A stretch of DNA of 64,000 nt from an uncultured Nioella sp. GTDB lineage: Bacteria; Pseudomonadota; Alphaproteobacteria; Rhodobacterales; Rhodobacteraceae. The notes beneath the pieces are model-generated. The model was not told where the DNA came from and did no database searches. It was given only the letters and a program-made list of their open reading frames with translations. Location: positions 372,001 to 436,000 of the forward strand of contig CANLZL010000001.1 in NCBI GenBank assembly GCA_947495575.1, given 5' to 3'. The number at the start of each line of letters is the position of its first letter. Positions within the stretch are counted from its first letter, which is position 1. Both the position numbers and the translations under genes were made by a program. Of the stretch, positions 35,812-44,373 are shown one piece after another.

Positions 35812-36936
35812 ATGTCAATCACGCCGATCGTTCAGTTTGGGACCAGCCGGTTCTTGCAAGCCCATGTGGATCTGTTCGTGTCCGAAGCGCTTGAGCGGGG
35901 CCAGGCACTCGGGCCCATTACGGTTGTGCAATCAAGCGGCGATGCCGCCCGCGCCACAAGATTGGCGGCCTTGTCTCATCCTGAAGGCTTCCCGGTGCGG
36001 GTCGAGGGCATAAAGGAGGGAGAATCCGTCCGCTTTCAAACCTCCGTTACATCCGTGCGCCGAACGCTTTCGACCGCCACGGATTGGGACCTGTTGTGCC
36101 AGATCGTATCGGAGGAGGCTGAAATTATCCTGTCCAATACAAGCGACGCGGGGTGGAAACCGCACGCGGTCGATGGGGCAGGGGCGTTTAATCAGGCGAT
36201 GTCCTATCCGGCAAAGCTGACCCACCTGCTTTGGGCGCGGTATCAGGCAGGGCGACCGGGGCTACAGGTCATGCCGACTGAATTGGTGCCGCAAAATGGT
36301 GCCGCGTTGCGCGAACTGGTATTGCCGCTTGCCGCAAGCCTGTCAGGTGACTTCGGCCATTGGGTCGCCACGGAAATTCGCTTTGTGAACTCCTTGGTTG
36401 ACCGGATCGTCTCAGCGCCTCTTGAACCTGCGGGTGCCGTTGCAGAACCCTATGCGCTTTGGGCCATCGAGGATGCCCCCGGGCTGATCGTGCCGTGCTC
36501 GCATCCTGCGGTTCAGGTCGTGCCGTCTTTAGAGAAGATCGAAGCACTTAAACTGTTCATTCTGAACCTTGGCCATACCTATCTGGTCGAAAACTGGATC
36601 CGAGCCGAACAGCAAACCGGAGAATTTGTTCGGGACCTGCTGGCAGATCGCGCGATCAGGTCAGATCTTGAACGGCTATACACGACCGAGATCCTACCAG
36701 CCTTTCAGGCCGCCGGATGGGGCGACGCTGCACAGGCCTATATTCCCGACACTCTGGATCGGCTTGCAAATCCGTATCTCGATCACCGCCTTGCGGATAT
36801 TGCGCAAAATCACGCAGAAAAGGTTGACCGTCGGATCGGCGGTTTCCTTAAGTTTTCCAAATCCCAAAATGGAGCGGCCTGCCCAACGCTCTCTGCGATC
36901 CTGCGGGCGTCACAAAATGAGGAAGCCGTATTATGA
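35812..36936 (+). CDS. Mannitol-dehydrogenase-family oxidoreductase, tagaturonate reductase (UxaB)-like
   Basis: This is a polyol-specific long-chain dehydrogenase of 374 aa that is predicted to reduce D-tagaturonate to D-altronate with NAD(P)H. The N-terminus ITPIVQFGTSRFLQAHVDLFV resembles UxaB, SNTSDAGW lies in the cofactor domain, and the catalytic motif KLFILNLGHTYLVE has the K-x5-N-x2-H pattern. It is shorter than E. coli UxaB (~480 aa). GGAG precedes the ATG. It overlaps the aldo/keto reductase by 4 bp, and UxaA is encoded nearby, which supports the altronate role. Fructuronate reductase or mannitol dehydrogenase are alternatives. Confidence 0.75.
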   Translation: MSITPIVQFGTSRFLQAHVDLFVSEALERGQALGPITVVQSSGDAARATRLAALSHPEGFPVRVEGIKEGESVRFQTSVTSVRRTLSTATDWDLLCQIVSEEAEIILSNTSDAGWKPHAVDGAGAFNQAMSYPAKLTHLLWARYQAGRPGLQVMPTELVPQNGAALRELVLPLAASLSGDFGHWVATEIRFVNSLVDRIVSAPLEPAGAVAEPYALWAIEDAPGLIVPCSHPAVQVVPSLEKIEALKLFILNLGHTYLVENWIRAEQQTGEFVRDLLADRAIRSDLERLYTTEILPAFQAAGWGDAAQAYIPDTLDRLANPYLDHRLADIAQNHAEKVDRRIGGFLKFSKSQNGAACPTLSAILRASQNEEAVL

Positions 36937-37898
36937 AACGCAACCAAATCGGCAAAACAGACGTTCGCGTCACCGACATTTCCTTTGGCTGTGGCGCTAT
37001 AGGTAACCTCTACAGAGCAATTACCGATGATGCGGCTGCCAAGGTTTTGCAGACGGCGTGGGATCACGGCATTCGGTACTTCGATACTGCACCTCATTAC
37101 GGGCGCGGTCGGTCCGAAGCCCGATTGGGCGCGTTTCTCAAAGGCCGTGATCGTGACGAGTTTGTGGTTTCGACCAAGGTCGGACGGCTCCTTTCGCCAG
37201 GCCAGCCAATGGAGAAAGCCGATGGGTTTTTTGACCCACTGCCCAACGATGTTCGCTACGATTATTCTGGCGACGGGATCGAAGCCGCCTTTGAACAAAG
37301 CTGTGAGCGTCTTGGCCTGTCGTGGATTGATATCATCTATGTCCACGATATTGGCACCTATGCGCATGGGGACAACAATGCGACCCACTACGCAGATTTG
37401 ATGGGGTCCGGTTTTGATCGACTGGAGGCCTTAAAGGCGAAAGGTCGGATTGGGGCCTATGGGGTTGGTGTGAACGAGAACAGGATTTGCCTCGACATCC
37501 TCAAAGATCGCGCGCTCGATGTAATCCTTTTGGCAGGCCGTCTGTCTCTGTTGGATCGGTCCTCTGAGGAAGAGCTGGTCGGCGTCTGTCAGGAAAAAGG
37601 CACCAGCCTGGTTCTTGGGGGCATCTTCAATTCTGGGATTTTGGCCACTGGCCCGGTATCTGGTTCCCATTATGACTATGGGCCTGCCCCGAAAGAGGTG
37701 CTGGAGAGAGTTCAGGCGCTTCAATCTACAGCCGAAGCACATGGTATGCCGCTGGCAACTGCCGCGCTACAATTTGTCCATCATCACGCAGCAGCAGCCT
37801 CAATCCTTCTGGGCACAAGCAAACCGGCTACGTTAACGCGAAACATGAATGCGCTCGCAACGGAATGGAGCGCCGAAGCAGCAACGGCATTTGCTTAA
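36933..37898 (+). CDS. Aldo/keto reductase, L-galactose/L-fucose (D-threo-aldose) 1-dehydrogenase candidate
   Basis: This NAD(P)-dependent aldo/keto reductase of 321 aa is predicted to oxidise the C1 hydroxyl of an L-sugar to its lactone. The catalytic tetrad is visible: Asp and Tyr in FDTAPHYGRGRSEARLG, Lys in VVSTKVGRLL and His in DIIYVHDIG. The sequence around GVGVNEN and LLAGRLSLLD fits the D-threo-aldose dehydrogenase branch, which accepts L-fucose, L-galactose and D-arabinose. It is coupled to the UxaB-like gene (ATGA) and ends 2 bp from the convergent GntR gene. The lactone product would feed the divergent lactonase. Confidence 0.82.
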   Translation: MKRNQIGKTDVRVTDISFGCGAIGNLYRAITDDAAAKVLQTAWDHGIRYFDTAPHYGRGRSEARLGAFLKGRDRDEFVVSTKVGRLLSPGQPMEKADGFFDPLPNDVRYDYSGDGIEAAFEQSCERLGLSWIDIIYVHDIGTYAHGDNNATHYADLMGSGFDRLEALKAKGRIGAYGVGVNENRICLDILKDRALDVILLAGRLSLLDRSSEEELVGVCQEKGTSLVLGGIFNSGILATGPVSGSHYDYGPAPKEVLERVQALQSTAEAHGMPLATAALQFVHHHAAAASILLGTSKPATLTRNMNALATEWSAEAATAFA

Positions 37899-37900
37899 AG

Positions 37901-38803
37901 TCAAATCAAAGAATGGGTGTTGAGAGAAGCCAGAAGCGTCTGTTTTGACGTGGTCATATGCATGCGCGCAGCCGTGAGCGCCGCGGACTCATCCCGCGTG
38001 CGCAGGGCCTCAATTATTCGCAAATGCTCGGCAATGGCGGCCGCGTTCCGATCCAACTCATCCTTCTTGTCCCACTGGTAGTGATAGTGGAAGACCAGCG
38101 AAATAACCTTTTGAAATTCAGCAACAAAGCGGTTTTTGACAACCCCATCTATGGTTGCGTGAAATTGCTCATCCAAGAGAGAAAAATCGTGGTACTTCGT
38201 TTCGATCTCGGCTGCCAGAGCCCGATGCGCGGCATCAAGGCGATCCAATTCAGGCCATATGTCATGGTCGTCTGGAAGGCGAACCAGCTGTGAAACAGCG
38301 TTAAGTTCCAGAATTGTTCGGAAATCTGACAACTCCACCGCAAAATCACGTGTAAACCCCAACAACTCCCATCCGCCTTTGCGGCGGCGTTGCACCAATC
38401 CAAACCGGCTCAGAGAGGCCAGAAATTCCTGCAAGGCGTGAGCAGAAACCCGAAACTGGCGCGCCAGATCCGTGACGTTTAACGGGGTGCCAGGCGGCAC
38501 GTCAAAGCGTAGGATCCAGTCTAGAAAGCGGCGTTCCAATTCGTCAGGCGAGACCGGTTCGGATCGAACCCGTACCCGATCAGAAGCCACAGGTTTTCGC
38601 AGCAATTGCTTTTGGCGGCCGCTCCAGCGAATAATCCCCTCGGCGTCCAGTCTTTGTAAAGCAGACCGAATAACAGTCCGACTGACATCCAGATCATCGG
38701 CTAGCGCCAGTTCAGAAGGCAGTTGCGCCTCAAGCGGAAGATTCTTACAAATGGACAAAAGGGCATTATAGGCTTCCCGAAAACGCTCATCCGTGCGTGC
38801 CAT
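37901..38803 (-). CDS. GntR-family regulator with two winged-helix domains and an FCD domain
   Basis: This is a 300-aa predicted repressor, about 70 residues longer than ordinary FCD regulators. The first winged helix lies at ~8-60 (LPSELALADDLDVSRTVIRSALQRLD, in part). A second winged-helix-like segment lies at ~90-150 (LNVTDLARQFRVSAHALQEFLASLSRFGLV, in part). The FCD ligand domain follows, with LLDEQFHATIDG, AEHLRIIEALRTRD and a late histidine. ATG 38803 follows GGGG and is preferred to the track start. It is divergent from the RbsC-like permease, whose promoter holds a 19-bp motif shared with the UxaB-like gene promoter. Confidence 0.85.
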   Translation of the reverse strand: MARTDERFREAYNALLSICKNLPLEAQLPSELALADDLDVSRTVIRSALQRLDAEGIIRWSGRQKQLLRKPVASDRVRVRSEPVSPDELERRFLDWILRFDVPPGTPLNVTDLARQFRVSAHALQEFLASLSRFGLVQRRRKGGWELLGFTRDFAVELSDFRTILELNAVSQLVRLPDDHDIWPELDRLDAAHRALAAEIETKYHDFSLLDEQFHATIDGVVKNRFVAEFQKVISLVFHYHYQWDKKDELDRNAAAIAEHLRIIEALRTRDESAALTAARMHMTTSKQTLLASLNTHSLI

Positions 38804-38854
38804 GCCATAACCCCTTTTTGCTAGCCTCATGGAAGTGTTAGCAAATTTTGCACT

Positions 38855-38925
38855 TAGTCGACAATAATTAAAAACAATTGACAGAGCCGCATGTATCTCA
38901 TCTATGGTATTTAATAATAGAAAAC
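38855..38925 (+). promoter_or_regulatory. Promoter region of the RbsC-type importer operon, with two candidate operators
   Basis: TTGACA at 38878-38883 has TCTATG (17-bp spacing) or TATGGT (19-bp) as possible -10 boxes. TAGTCGACAA at 38855-38864 has the same TNGTCGACNA core as the palindrome at 9455-9472. GTATTTAATAATAGAAAAC at 38907-38925 repeats the motif found at 35771-35789. All lie in the 155-bp gap between the GntR gene and the permease. Start-site assignment is uncertain. Confidence 0.5.
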
Positions 38926-38958
38926 AAAAATTCGCTATCGGTGTCTGGGAGGACTGAA

Positions 38959-39981
38959 ATGGGAGACTTGATCGCTAAGGCGCGAGCGCAGGGAAGGGCG
39001 CTCAGTTTATCGCCAGAGGCGTTCCATAAACTGTCGGCCCTCGTGACGCTGTTGATTTTGATCTTTGTATTCGCCCTGTCCAGTCCGGCGTTTTTATCGA
39101 TTAACAATGGTCTAACTGTACTACTGCAAACTTCCGTGATCGGGTTGTTGGGCATCGGCATGACCATGGTGATCATCACCGGCGGCATCGATCTGAGTGT
39201 TGGCTCAGTACTCGCCCTATCCGGAACGGTCACAGGTTTGCTTGTTCAGGCCGGCGTGCCGGTATTGCCAGCCATGTTGGCGGGGATTGCCGTTGGTGCG
39301 CTATGCGGGCTGGTCAATGGGTTCGTCATTACAAAAATGCGGATCACCCCTTTTGTGGCGACACTTGGCATGATGCTGATTGCGCGGGGCATCGCCCTGC
39401 AACTGACCGGGGCTGCACCAATTTCGCGCTTGGGCGAGGCCTTTGGCATCCTTGGAAATGGCGCACTATTTCGAATTGTTGAGATGCGCGAAAACGGGTT
39501 TCCGCGTGTGGTTTTCCCGGGAATTCCGTATCCAGCGATCCTGCTCTTAATCGTGGCTATTGCGGCGGCTTACTTGCTGCGCCGCCGTCAGATCGGGCGC
39601 CATATCTATGCCACCGGATCTAATGAAGAGGCCGCACGCCTTTCTGGGGTTGTGGTCGACCGGACCAAGATGATTGCCTATGCGCTTTCGGGCGCTCTGG
39701 CGGGCCTGTCCGGCATGGTTCTCATGTCTCGACTGGTCACCGTACAACCCAATGAAGGCGTAATGTACGAGCTGGACGCAATTGCAGCCGCCGTCATCGG
39801 AGGGGCGTCCCTGATGGGGGGCGTTGGCAACATCTCAGGCACCATGATCGGGGCCTTCATCATCGGAATTTTGCGCAACGGACTGAATATGGCGGGGGTG
39901 TCCTCGTTTATCCAACAGATCGTAATCGGCGTTGTGGTCATCCTGGCCGTCTATGTCGATCAGCTGCGCTCGCGTCGTTAA
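38959..39981 (+). CDS. Sugar ABC importer permease, RbsC family
   Basis: This inner-membrane permease of 340 aa belongs to the ribose/fructose-type ABC family. It has about eight to ten spans. The family's GIGMTMVIITGGIDLSVGSVLALSG motif is near residue 70, GLVNGFVITKMRITPFVATLGMMLIARGIAL follows, and the coupling-loop region reads ATGSNEEAARLSGV. The C-terminal AAAVIGGASLMGGVGNISGTMIGA is characteristic. ATG 38959 follows GGGAGG. It is the first gene of the permease - binding protein - ATPase - dehydrogenase - uxaA operon. Substrate by context: L-galactose or a related L-sugar. Confidence 0.91.
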   Translation: MGDLIAKARAQGRALSLSPEAFHKLSALVTLLILIFVFALSSPAFLSINNGLTVLLQTSVIGLLGIGMTMVIITGGIDLSVGSVLALSGTVTGLLVQAGVPVLPAMLAGIAVGALCGLVNGFVITKMRITPFVATLGMMLIARGIALQLTGAAPISRLGEAFGILGNGALFRIVEMRENGFPRVVFPGIPYPAILLLIVAIAAAYLLRRRQIGRHIYATGSNEEAARLSGVVVDRTKMIAYALSGALAGLSGMVLMSRLVTVQPNEGVMYELDAIAAAVIGGASLMGGVGNISGTMIGAFIIGILRNGLNMAGVSSFIQQIVIGVVVILAVYVDQLRSRR

Positions 39982-40017
39982 CTGAATGAAAAAAGTCCAA
40001 TAGGAGGAGGACAACTC

Positions 40018-40959
40018 ATGAATAAGACACTGAAAACTTTGCTGGCGGCCACTGCGCTTAGCGTGGTCCCTGCGGCCCTGATGGCTGGCGAGATTGCGGT
40101 CATCGTGAAGACGACAAACTCAAATTTCTGGCAAAATGTGCGCCTTGGAGCTGAGGCCGCAATGGAGGGGATGGGCGAACATACGATGACTTTCCAAGGT
40201 CCCGCGTCTGAAAGCGCGGTGGCTGATCAGGTCAACATGGTCGAAAACGCGATCAACCGCGGTGTGGCTGGAATTGTTCTTGCTCCGTCCGACCCCGAGG
40301 CACTTGCACCGGTCGTTCGCCGTGCTTTTGAAAACGGTATCCCTGTTGTGATCATCGACTCTGGTCTTGGCGACGGGGCGGACGGAACCTATCAGGCCTT
40401 CCTTTCGACCGATAACTGCGCCGCTGGTGAACTTGTAGCGCAGCGCATGATCGAGTCTGTCGGCACAGAGGGGTCAGTCGCTGTCATGTCCTATGTTGCA
40501 GGTGTCGGTTCGGAAATCGGACGTGTCGGGTGCTTTGTCGACTACCTGGGCGAAAACTCCGATCTGGAAATAGTCGGCCCCTACTACTCTCAATCCCAAA
40601 TGGCTACGGCGCTGAACCAAACTACGGATGTTCTGGCAGCAAACGAAGATCTGGTCGGTATCTTCGGTGCCAATGAGCCGACGGCCGTGGGTATGGGGCG
40701 GGCGATTATGCAGGCTGGCCGCGCTGGTACGCTGACTGCCATGGGCTTTGACGGGAACGGCGATTTGCAGGACTTTGTCCGCGACGGAACATTGCTGGCC
40801 ACCGCAGTTCAAGGCTCGTTCCAGATGGGCGAACTGGGTGTTGGTGCCGTAATGGACATCTTGGCAGGTGAAACCGTCGACAGCTTTATTGATACCGGGG
40901 TTGTCTTGGTGGATGCCGACAATATCGACGAACCTGAGGCTCAGAACGTCCTCTACTAA
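40018..40959 (+). CDS. Sugar ABC importer substrate-binding protein, RbsB type
   Basis: This is a periplasmic receptor of 313 aa with a signal peptide (LKTLLAATALSVVPAALMAGE). The mature domain is the ribose-binding type: IAVIVKTTNSNFWQNVRLGAEAA, GVAGIVLAPSDPEALAPVVRRAFENGIPVVIIDS, LVGIFGANEPTAVGMGRAI and GFDGNGDLQDFVRDGTLLATAVQ. AGGAGGAG precedes the ATG. It lies 36 bp after the permease, and a hairpin follows before the ATPase gene. Confidence 0.92.
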   Translation: MNKTLKTLLAATALSVVPAALMAGEIAVIVKTTNSNFWQNVRLGAEAAMEGMGEHTMTFQGPASESAVADQVNMVENAINRGVAGIVLAPSDPEALAPVVRRAFENGIPVVIIDSGLGDGADGTYQAFLSTDNCAAGELVAQRMIESVGTEGSVAVMSYVAGVGSEIGRVGCFVDYLGENSDLEIVGPYYSQSQMATALNQTTDVLAANEDLVGIFGANEPTAVGMGRAIMQAGRAGTLTAMGFDGNGDLQDFVRDGTLLATAVQGSFQMGELGVGAVMDILAGETVDSFIDTGVVLVDADNIDEPEAQNVLY

Positions 40960-40969
40960 GGGCGCTTTG

Positions 40970-41008
40970 GCGGCGGCCTTCTTGATTTCCCGTTGAGGGG
41001 GCCGCTGC
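40970..41008 (+). terminator. Intercistronic hairpin after the RbsB-type gene
   Basis: GCGGCGGCC (40970-40978) pairs with GGCCGCTGC (41000-41008) with one G-T pair and a 21-nt loop, 10 bp after the stop. AAAAAG rather than a U tract follows. It is likely an mRNA-stability element favouring the binding protein. Confidence 0.5.
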
Positions 41009-41035
41009 AAAAAGACGTAATGGAGAAGACCAATC

Positions 41036-41827
41036 ATGGCGCTTGATGCCCCCCAAATCCAGCCTCTGGTCGAGATGAAGGCGATTGAAAAACACTTTGG
41101 AGGTGTAGAGGCTGTCAAATCGGTCAGCGTCGATCTTTATCCGGGCGAAGTCGTTGGAGTTTTGGGTCACAACGGGGCGGGAAAATCCTGCCTGATGCGT
41201 ATTTTGTCCGGTGCCATGATGCCAAACGGTGGCGAGATTCATGTGGCCGGGCAGAAATCAGATATAACCTCTCCTCATGATGCGCGCGACCTGGGGATCG
41301 AAACGATTTACCAGACCCTTGCCTTGGCCGATCATCTGGACGCGCCGGCAAACCTGTTTCTTGGGCGAGAGCTAAAGACCCGTTTCGGTAATCTGGACGA
41401 CAGGCGAATGTTACGCGAAGCGCAGGAGGTCTTGCGGCGTCTCAATCCCAACTTTAAAAATCTCGGTGATCCGGTTAGCAGCCTTTCAGGTGGGCAACGC
41501 CAGGTTATCGCCATTGCGAGAGCGATCTATTTCGACGTTAAGATCCTGATCATGGATGAACCAACGGCGGCGCTTGGTCCTTCTGAAACGGCGATGGTGG
41601 CCGACCTGATCCGCCAACTGCAATCTGAGGGCATCGGAATCTTTCTTGTCAGTCATGATATGCACGACGTGTTCGATCTATGTGACCGTGTCGTTGTGAT
41701 GAATAAGGGCCGCAATGTCGGCGCTTTCAAAATCGAGGATGTGACCAAGGATGATGTGTTAAGTTTGATTATCAAAGGGGAATTGCCTGACGATTGGGCT
41801 CCCCGCAATTTGGAGACCGCCCGTTGA
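41036..41827 (+). CDS. Sugar ABC importer ATPase, single-domain (FrcA-like)
   Basis: This energy-coupling ATPase of 263 aa has one nucleotide-binding domain, as in the FrcA-type importers, so it should act as a homodimer. Walker A is GHNGAGKS, the Q-loop IETIYQTLALAD, the signature LSGGQRQV, Walker B ILIMDEPTAALG and the switch His in LVSHDMHDVF. It works with the RbsC- and RbsB-type proteins upstream. Its stop overlaps the TTG start of the next gene. Confidence 0.92.
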   Translation: MALDAPQIQPLVEMKAIEKHFGGVEAVKSVSVDLYPGEVVGVLGHNGAGKSCLMRILSGAMMPNGGEIHVAGQKSDITSPHDARDLGIETIYQTLALADHLDAPANLFLGRELKTRFGNLDDRRMLREAQEVLRRLNPNFKNLGDPVSSLSGGQRQVIAIARAIYFDVKILIMDEPTAALGPSETAMVADLIRQLQSEGIGIFLVSHDMHDVFDLCDRVVVMNKGRNVGAFKIEDVTKDDVLSLIIKGELPDDWAPRNLETAR

Positions 41828-42837
41828 AGATCAATCCAACCATGAACTGCGGCGTGTGCGTGACGCCCGGCCAGTTTGAGTTGCTAGAGCGGCCATTGCC
41901 GGATGTCGCCCCAGAGGGATGGGCGCTGGTTGAAATCAAGGCGGTTGGCCTATGCGGCACTGACTATCACATCTTTGAAGGCAAACACCCGTACTTGAAT
42001 TACCCGCGAGTCATTGGCCATGAGCTGAGCGGTGTTGTTGTGTCGCCGGATGCCACGATCGCAGAGGGTACGCTTGTCACAATCAACCCATATCTAAGTT
42101 GCGGAACTTGCCGTGCGTGTCAGCGCGGAAAGCTCAATTGTTGTTCGTCCATTGAAGTTCTGGGTGTTCATCGTGACGGCGGTCTGTGTCGGCGGATCGC
42201 GGTGCCGGTCAGCAACCTTTACCCTGCCGATGGCTTGACTGAAATCGAAGCCGCAATGGTTGAGTTTTTGGCCATCGGGGCACATGCCGTCGCTCGATCC
42301 GGCATTACCAATATGGATCGCGTTTTGGTCACTGGGGCCGGGCCAATAGGATTGGGCACCGCCTTGTTCGCACGTCTGTCGGGCGCTGAGGTTCATCTTT
42401 TGGATCTCAGCGCACAACGCCTTGCCATGGCGAAAGAGAAGTTCGGTTTCGACAATCTTCATTCTGATCCGGCCACGATCCTACAAGGGCAGCTTTCCGA
42501 CGGGTTTGACCTGATCTTTGATGCGACAGGCAACACGAAAGCCATTGAAGCGGGTTTTCCGCTACTTGCCCATGGCTCCAGCTATGTTCTGGTAAGCGTG
42601 GTGAAAGACGCCATCCAGTTTGACGATGCTGAATTCCATAAGCGTGAGACGCGAATTATCGGCAGTCGCAATGCGCTAAAAGCAGATTTCGACCGCGTGA
42701 TGCTGGCCTTGCGTTCGCGTGAAATTGACAGCGATGCACTCTGTTCAGAAATACTGGACCTTGCCGATTTGCCCGCCCGATTTGGTGCTTTGGCAGGGGA
42801 TCGGGGCAATGTGATCAAGGCCGTGGTGCGACCATGA
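41824..42837 (+). CDS. Zinc alcohol dehydrogenase (MDR family), L-galactonate 5-dehydrogenase candidate
   Basis: This NAD-dependent medium-chain dehydrogenase of 337 aa has catalytic zinc ligands in VGLCGTDYHIFEG and VIGHELSG. The structural zinc lobe reads SCGTCRACQRGKLNCC, and the Rossmann segment is VLVTGAGPIGLGTALFA. The TTG at 41824 is chosen because GGAG lies 8 bp upstream and it overlaps the ATPase stop (TTGA); ATG 41842 is the alternative. It sits between the importer and uxaA (4-bp overlap). By pathway logic it would oxidise L-galactonate to D-tagaturonate, like E. coli LgoD. Substrate by inference only. Confidence 0.82.
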   Translation: MKINPTMNCGVCVTPGQFELLERPLPDVAPEGWALVEIKAVGLCGTDYHIFEGKHPYLNYPRVIGHELSGVVVSPDATIAEGTLVTINPYLSCGTCRACQRGKLNCCSSIEVLGVHRDGGLCRRIAVPVSNLYPADGLTEIEAAMVEFLAIGAHAVARSGITNMDRVLVTGAGPIGLGTALFARLSGAEVHLLDLSAQRLAMAKEKFGFDNLHSDPATILQGQLSDGFDLIFDATGNTKAIEAGFPLLAHGSSYVLVSVVKDAIQFDDAEFHKRETRIIGSRNALKADFDRVMLALRSREIDSDALCSEILDLADLPARFGALAGDRGNVIKAVVRP

Positions 42838-44354
42838 CCGGCACCGTGACTGCGCCCATTTTGCGGTTAAACACAGCCGACAATGTTGTCATCGCGTTGA
42901 GGGATATACCGGCGGGGGCAGATCTGGGCGACGGGCTTGTGGCCGCCGAGGATATTCCGCAGGGCCACAAGATTGCCGCGAAGCCAATCAGTGTGGGCGA
43001 GACTGTTCGCAAATACGGACAGGTTATCGGGGTTGCAACGCAGGTCGTGGCGGCCGGATCGCATGTGCACATCCATAATCTTGGCATGCAGGATCATCGC
43101 CGGGAAGTTGGGGCCGCAGACGTGGCCAACCGCATTCAACCTGCGCCACGTCAGGATAGTTTCCTTGGGTATCACCGTCCGTCGGGCCGGGTCGGTACGC
43201 GCAACTACCTCGGTATTCTGACCACCGTGAATTGCGCCGGATCGGTGGCACGGTTTATTGCTGAACGGGCTGAGAAAGACGGCCTGCTGGATAGCTTCGA
43301 AAATATCGATGGGATTGTTCCCATCAGCCACGGATCGGGCTGTGGAATGTCGGGGCAGGGCGAAGGGTATGATACGCTTTTTCGAACCCTTGCGGGCTAT
43401 GCACAGAACCCAAATTTCGGCGCGATCCTTTTGGTCGGATTAGGCTGCGAAGTGATGCAGATCCCGGCGCTGATGGGCAAAGGCGGGTTGGCCGATCAGG
43501 CGCGGTTCCGTTTCATGACCATTCAGCAAACCGGTGGCACGGCCGCAACCATCGAGGCTGGCGTCGCTGTGTTGAAAGACCTCGCTGAACAAGCCAACAA
43601 AGCACAACGCGCGCCCGCACCGGCCTCGGCCTTGATGCTGGGCATGCAATGTGGCGGTTCAGACGGCTTGTCCGGGATTACGGCAAATCCGGCACTTGGG
43701 GTAGCCTCTGATCTATTAGTGGCGCAAGGTGCAACGACCATCCTGTCGGAAACCTCTGAAATCTATGGCGCGGAACATCTTTTGACCCACCGCGCAGCAC
43801 CTGATGTGGGCGAGGCCCTGATGGCGCGGATCGCGTGGTGGGAAGACTATTGCGCGCGAAATTTCGGAGAGATGGACAACAATCCCTCACCCGGCAACAA
43901 ACGCGGCGGGTTGACGACAATCTTGGAGAAATCTTTGGGCGCGGTGGCCAAAGCAGGCACAGCGCCGCTTGAAGGAGTGTACCTTTTTGGAGAAAAGATT
44001 GACCGTCCGGGCCTAATTTTCATGGACAGCCCCGGCTACGATCCCTGTTCGGTTACAGGTCAGATTGCATCGGGAGCGAACCTGATTGCCTTTACGACGG
44101 GGCGCGGGTCAGTCTCAGGCTACATGCCGGTCCCATGTATCAAGCTGGCCTCGAATACGGTTTTGTATAATCGCATGCAGGCCGATATGGATGTAAATTG
44201 CGGTGATATTGTCAGCGGGGTTTCGATCACGGACAAGGGCGCCGAAATCTATCGCCTGCTTCTGAGTGTGGCCTCTGGTGAAAAAACCAAAAGTGAAGCT
44301 CAAGGTTTTGGCGGCGTGGAATTTGTGCCTTGGCAAATCGGCGCGGTGATGTAA
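42834..44354 (+). CDS. uxaA: Altronate dehydratase UxaA
   Basis: UxaA dehydrates D-altronate to 2-keto-3-deoxygluconate. The 506-aa product has the small N-terminal SAF domain (~residues 1-90, DNVVIALRDIPAGADL and HVHIHNLGM), then the large dehydratase domain with GYHRPSGRVGTRNYLGIL, HGSGCGMSG, LVGLGCEVMQIPAL, LGMQCGGSDGLSGITANPALG, SETSEIYGAE and the C-terminal SGYMPVPCIKLASNT. The length matches the UxaA/GarD family; galactarate dehydratase is a less likely alternative given the UxaB-like partner. It ends the operon and is convergent with kdgK. Confidence 0.87.
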   Translation: MTGTVTAPILRLNTADNVVIALRDIPAGADLGDGLVAAEDIPQGHKIAAKPISVGETVRKYGQVIGVATQVVAAGSHVHIHNLGMQDHRREVGAADVANRIQPAPRQDSFLGYHRPSGRVGTRNYLGILTTVNCAGSVARFIAERAEKDGLLDSFENIDGIVPISHGSGCGMSGQGEGYDTLFRTLAGYAQNPNFGAILLVGLGCEVMQIPALMGKGGLADQARFRFMTIQQTGGTAATIEAGVAVLKDLAEQANKAQRAPAPASALMLGMQCGGSDGLSGITANPALGVASDLLVAQGATTILSETSEIYGAEHLLTHRAAPDVGEALMARIAWWEDYCARNFGEMDNNPSPGNKRGGLTTILEKSLGAVAKAGTAPLEGVYLFGEKIDRPGLIFMDSPGYDPCSVTGQIASGANLIAFTTGRGSVSGYMPVPCIKLASNTVLYNRMQADMDVNCGDIVSGVSITDKGAEIYRLLLSVASGEKTKSEAQGFGGVEFVPWQIGAVM

Positions 44355-44373
44355 CTCCCGCGCCGGGATTAAA

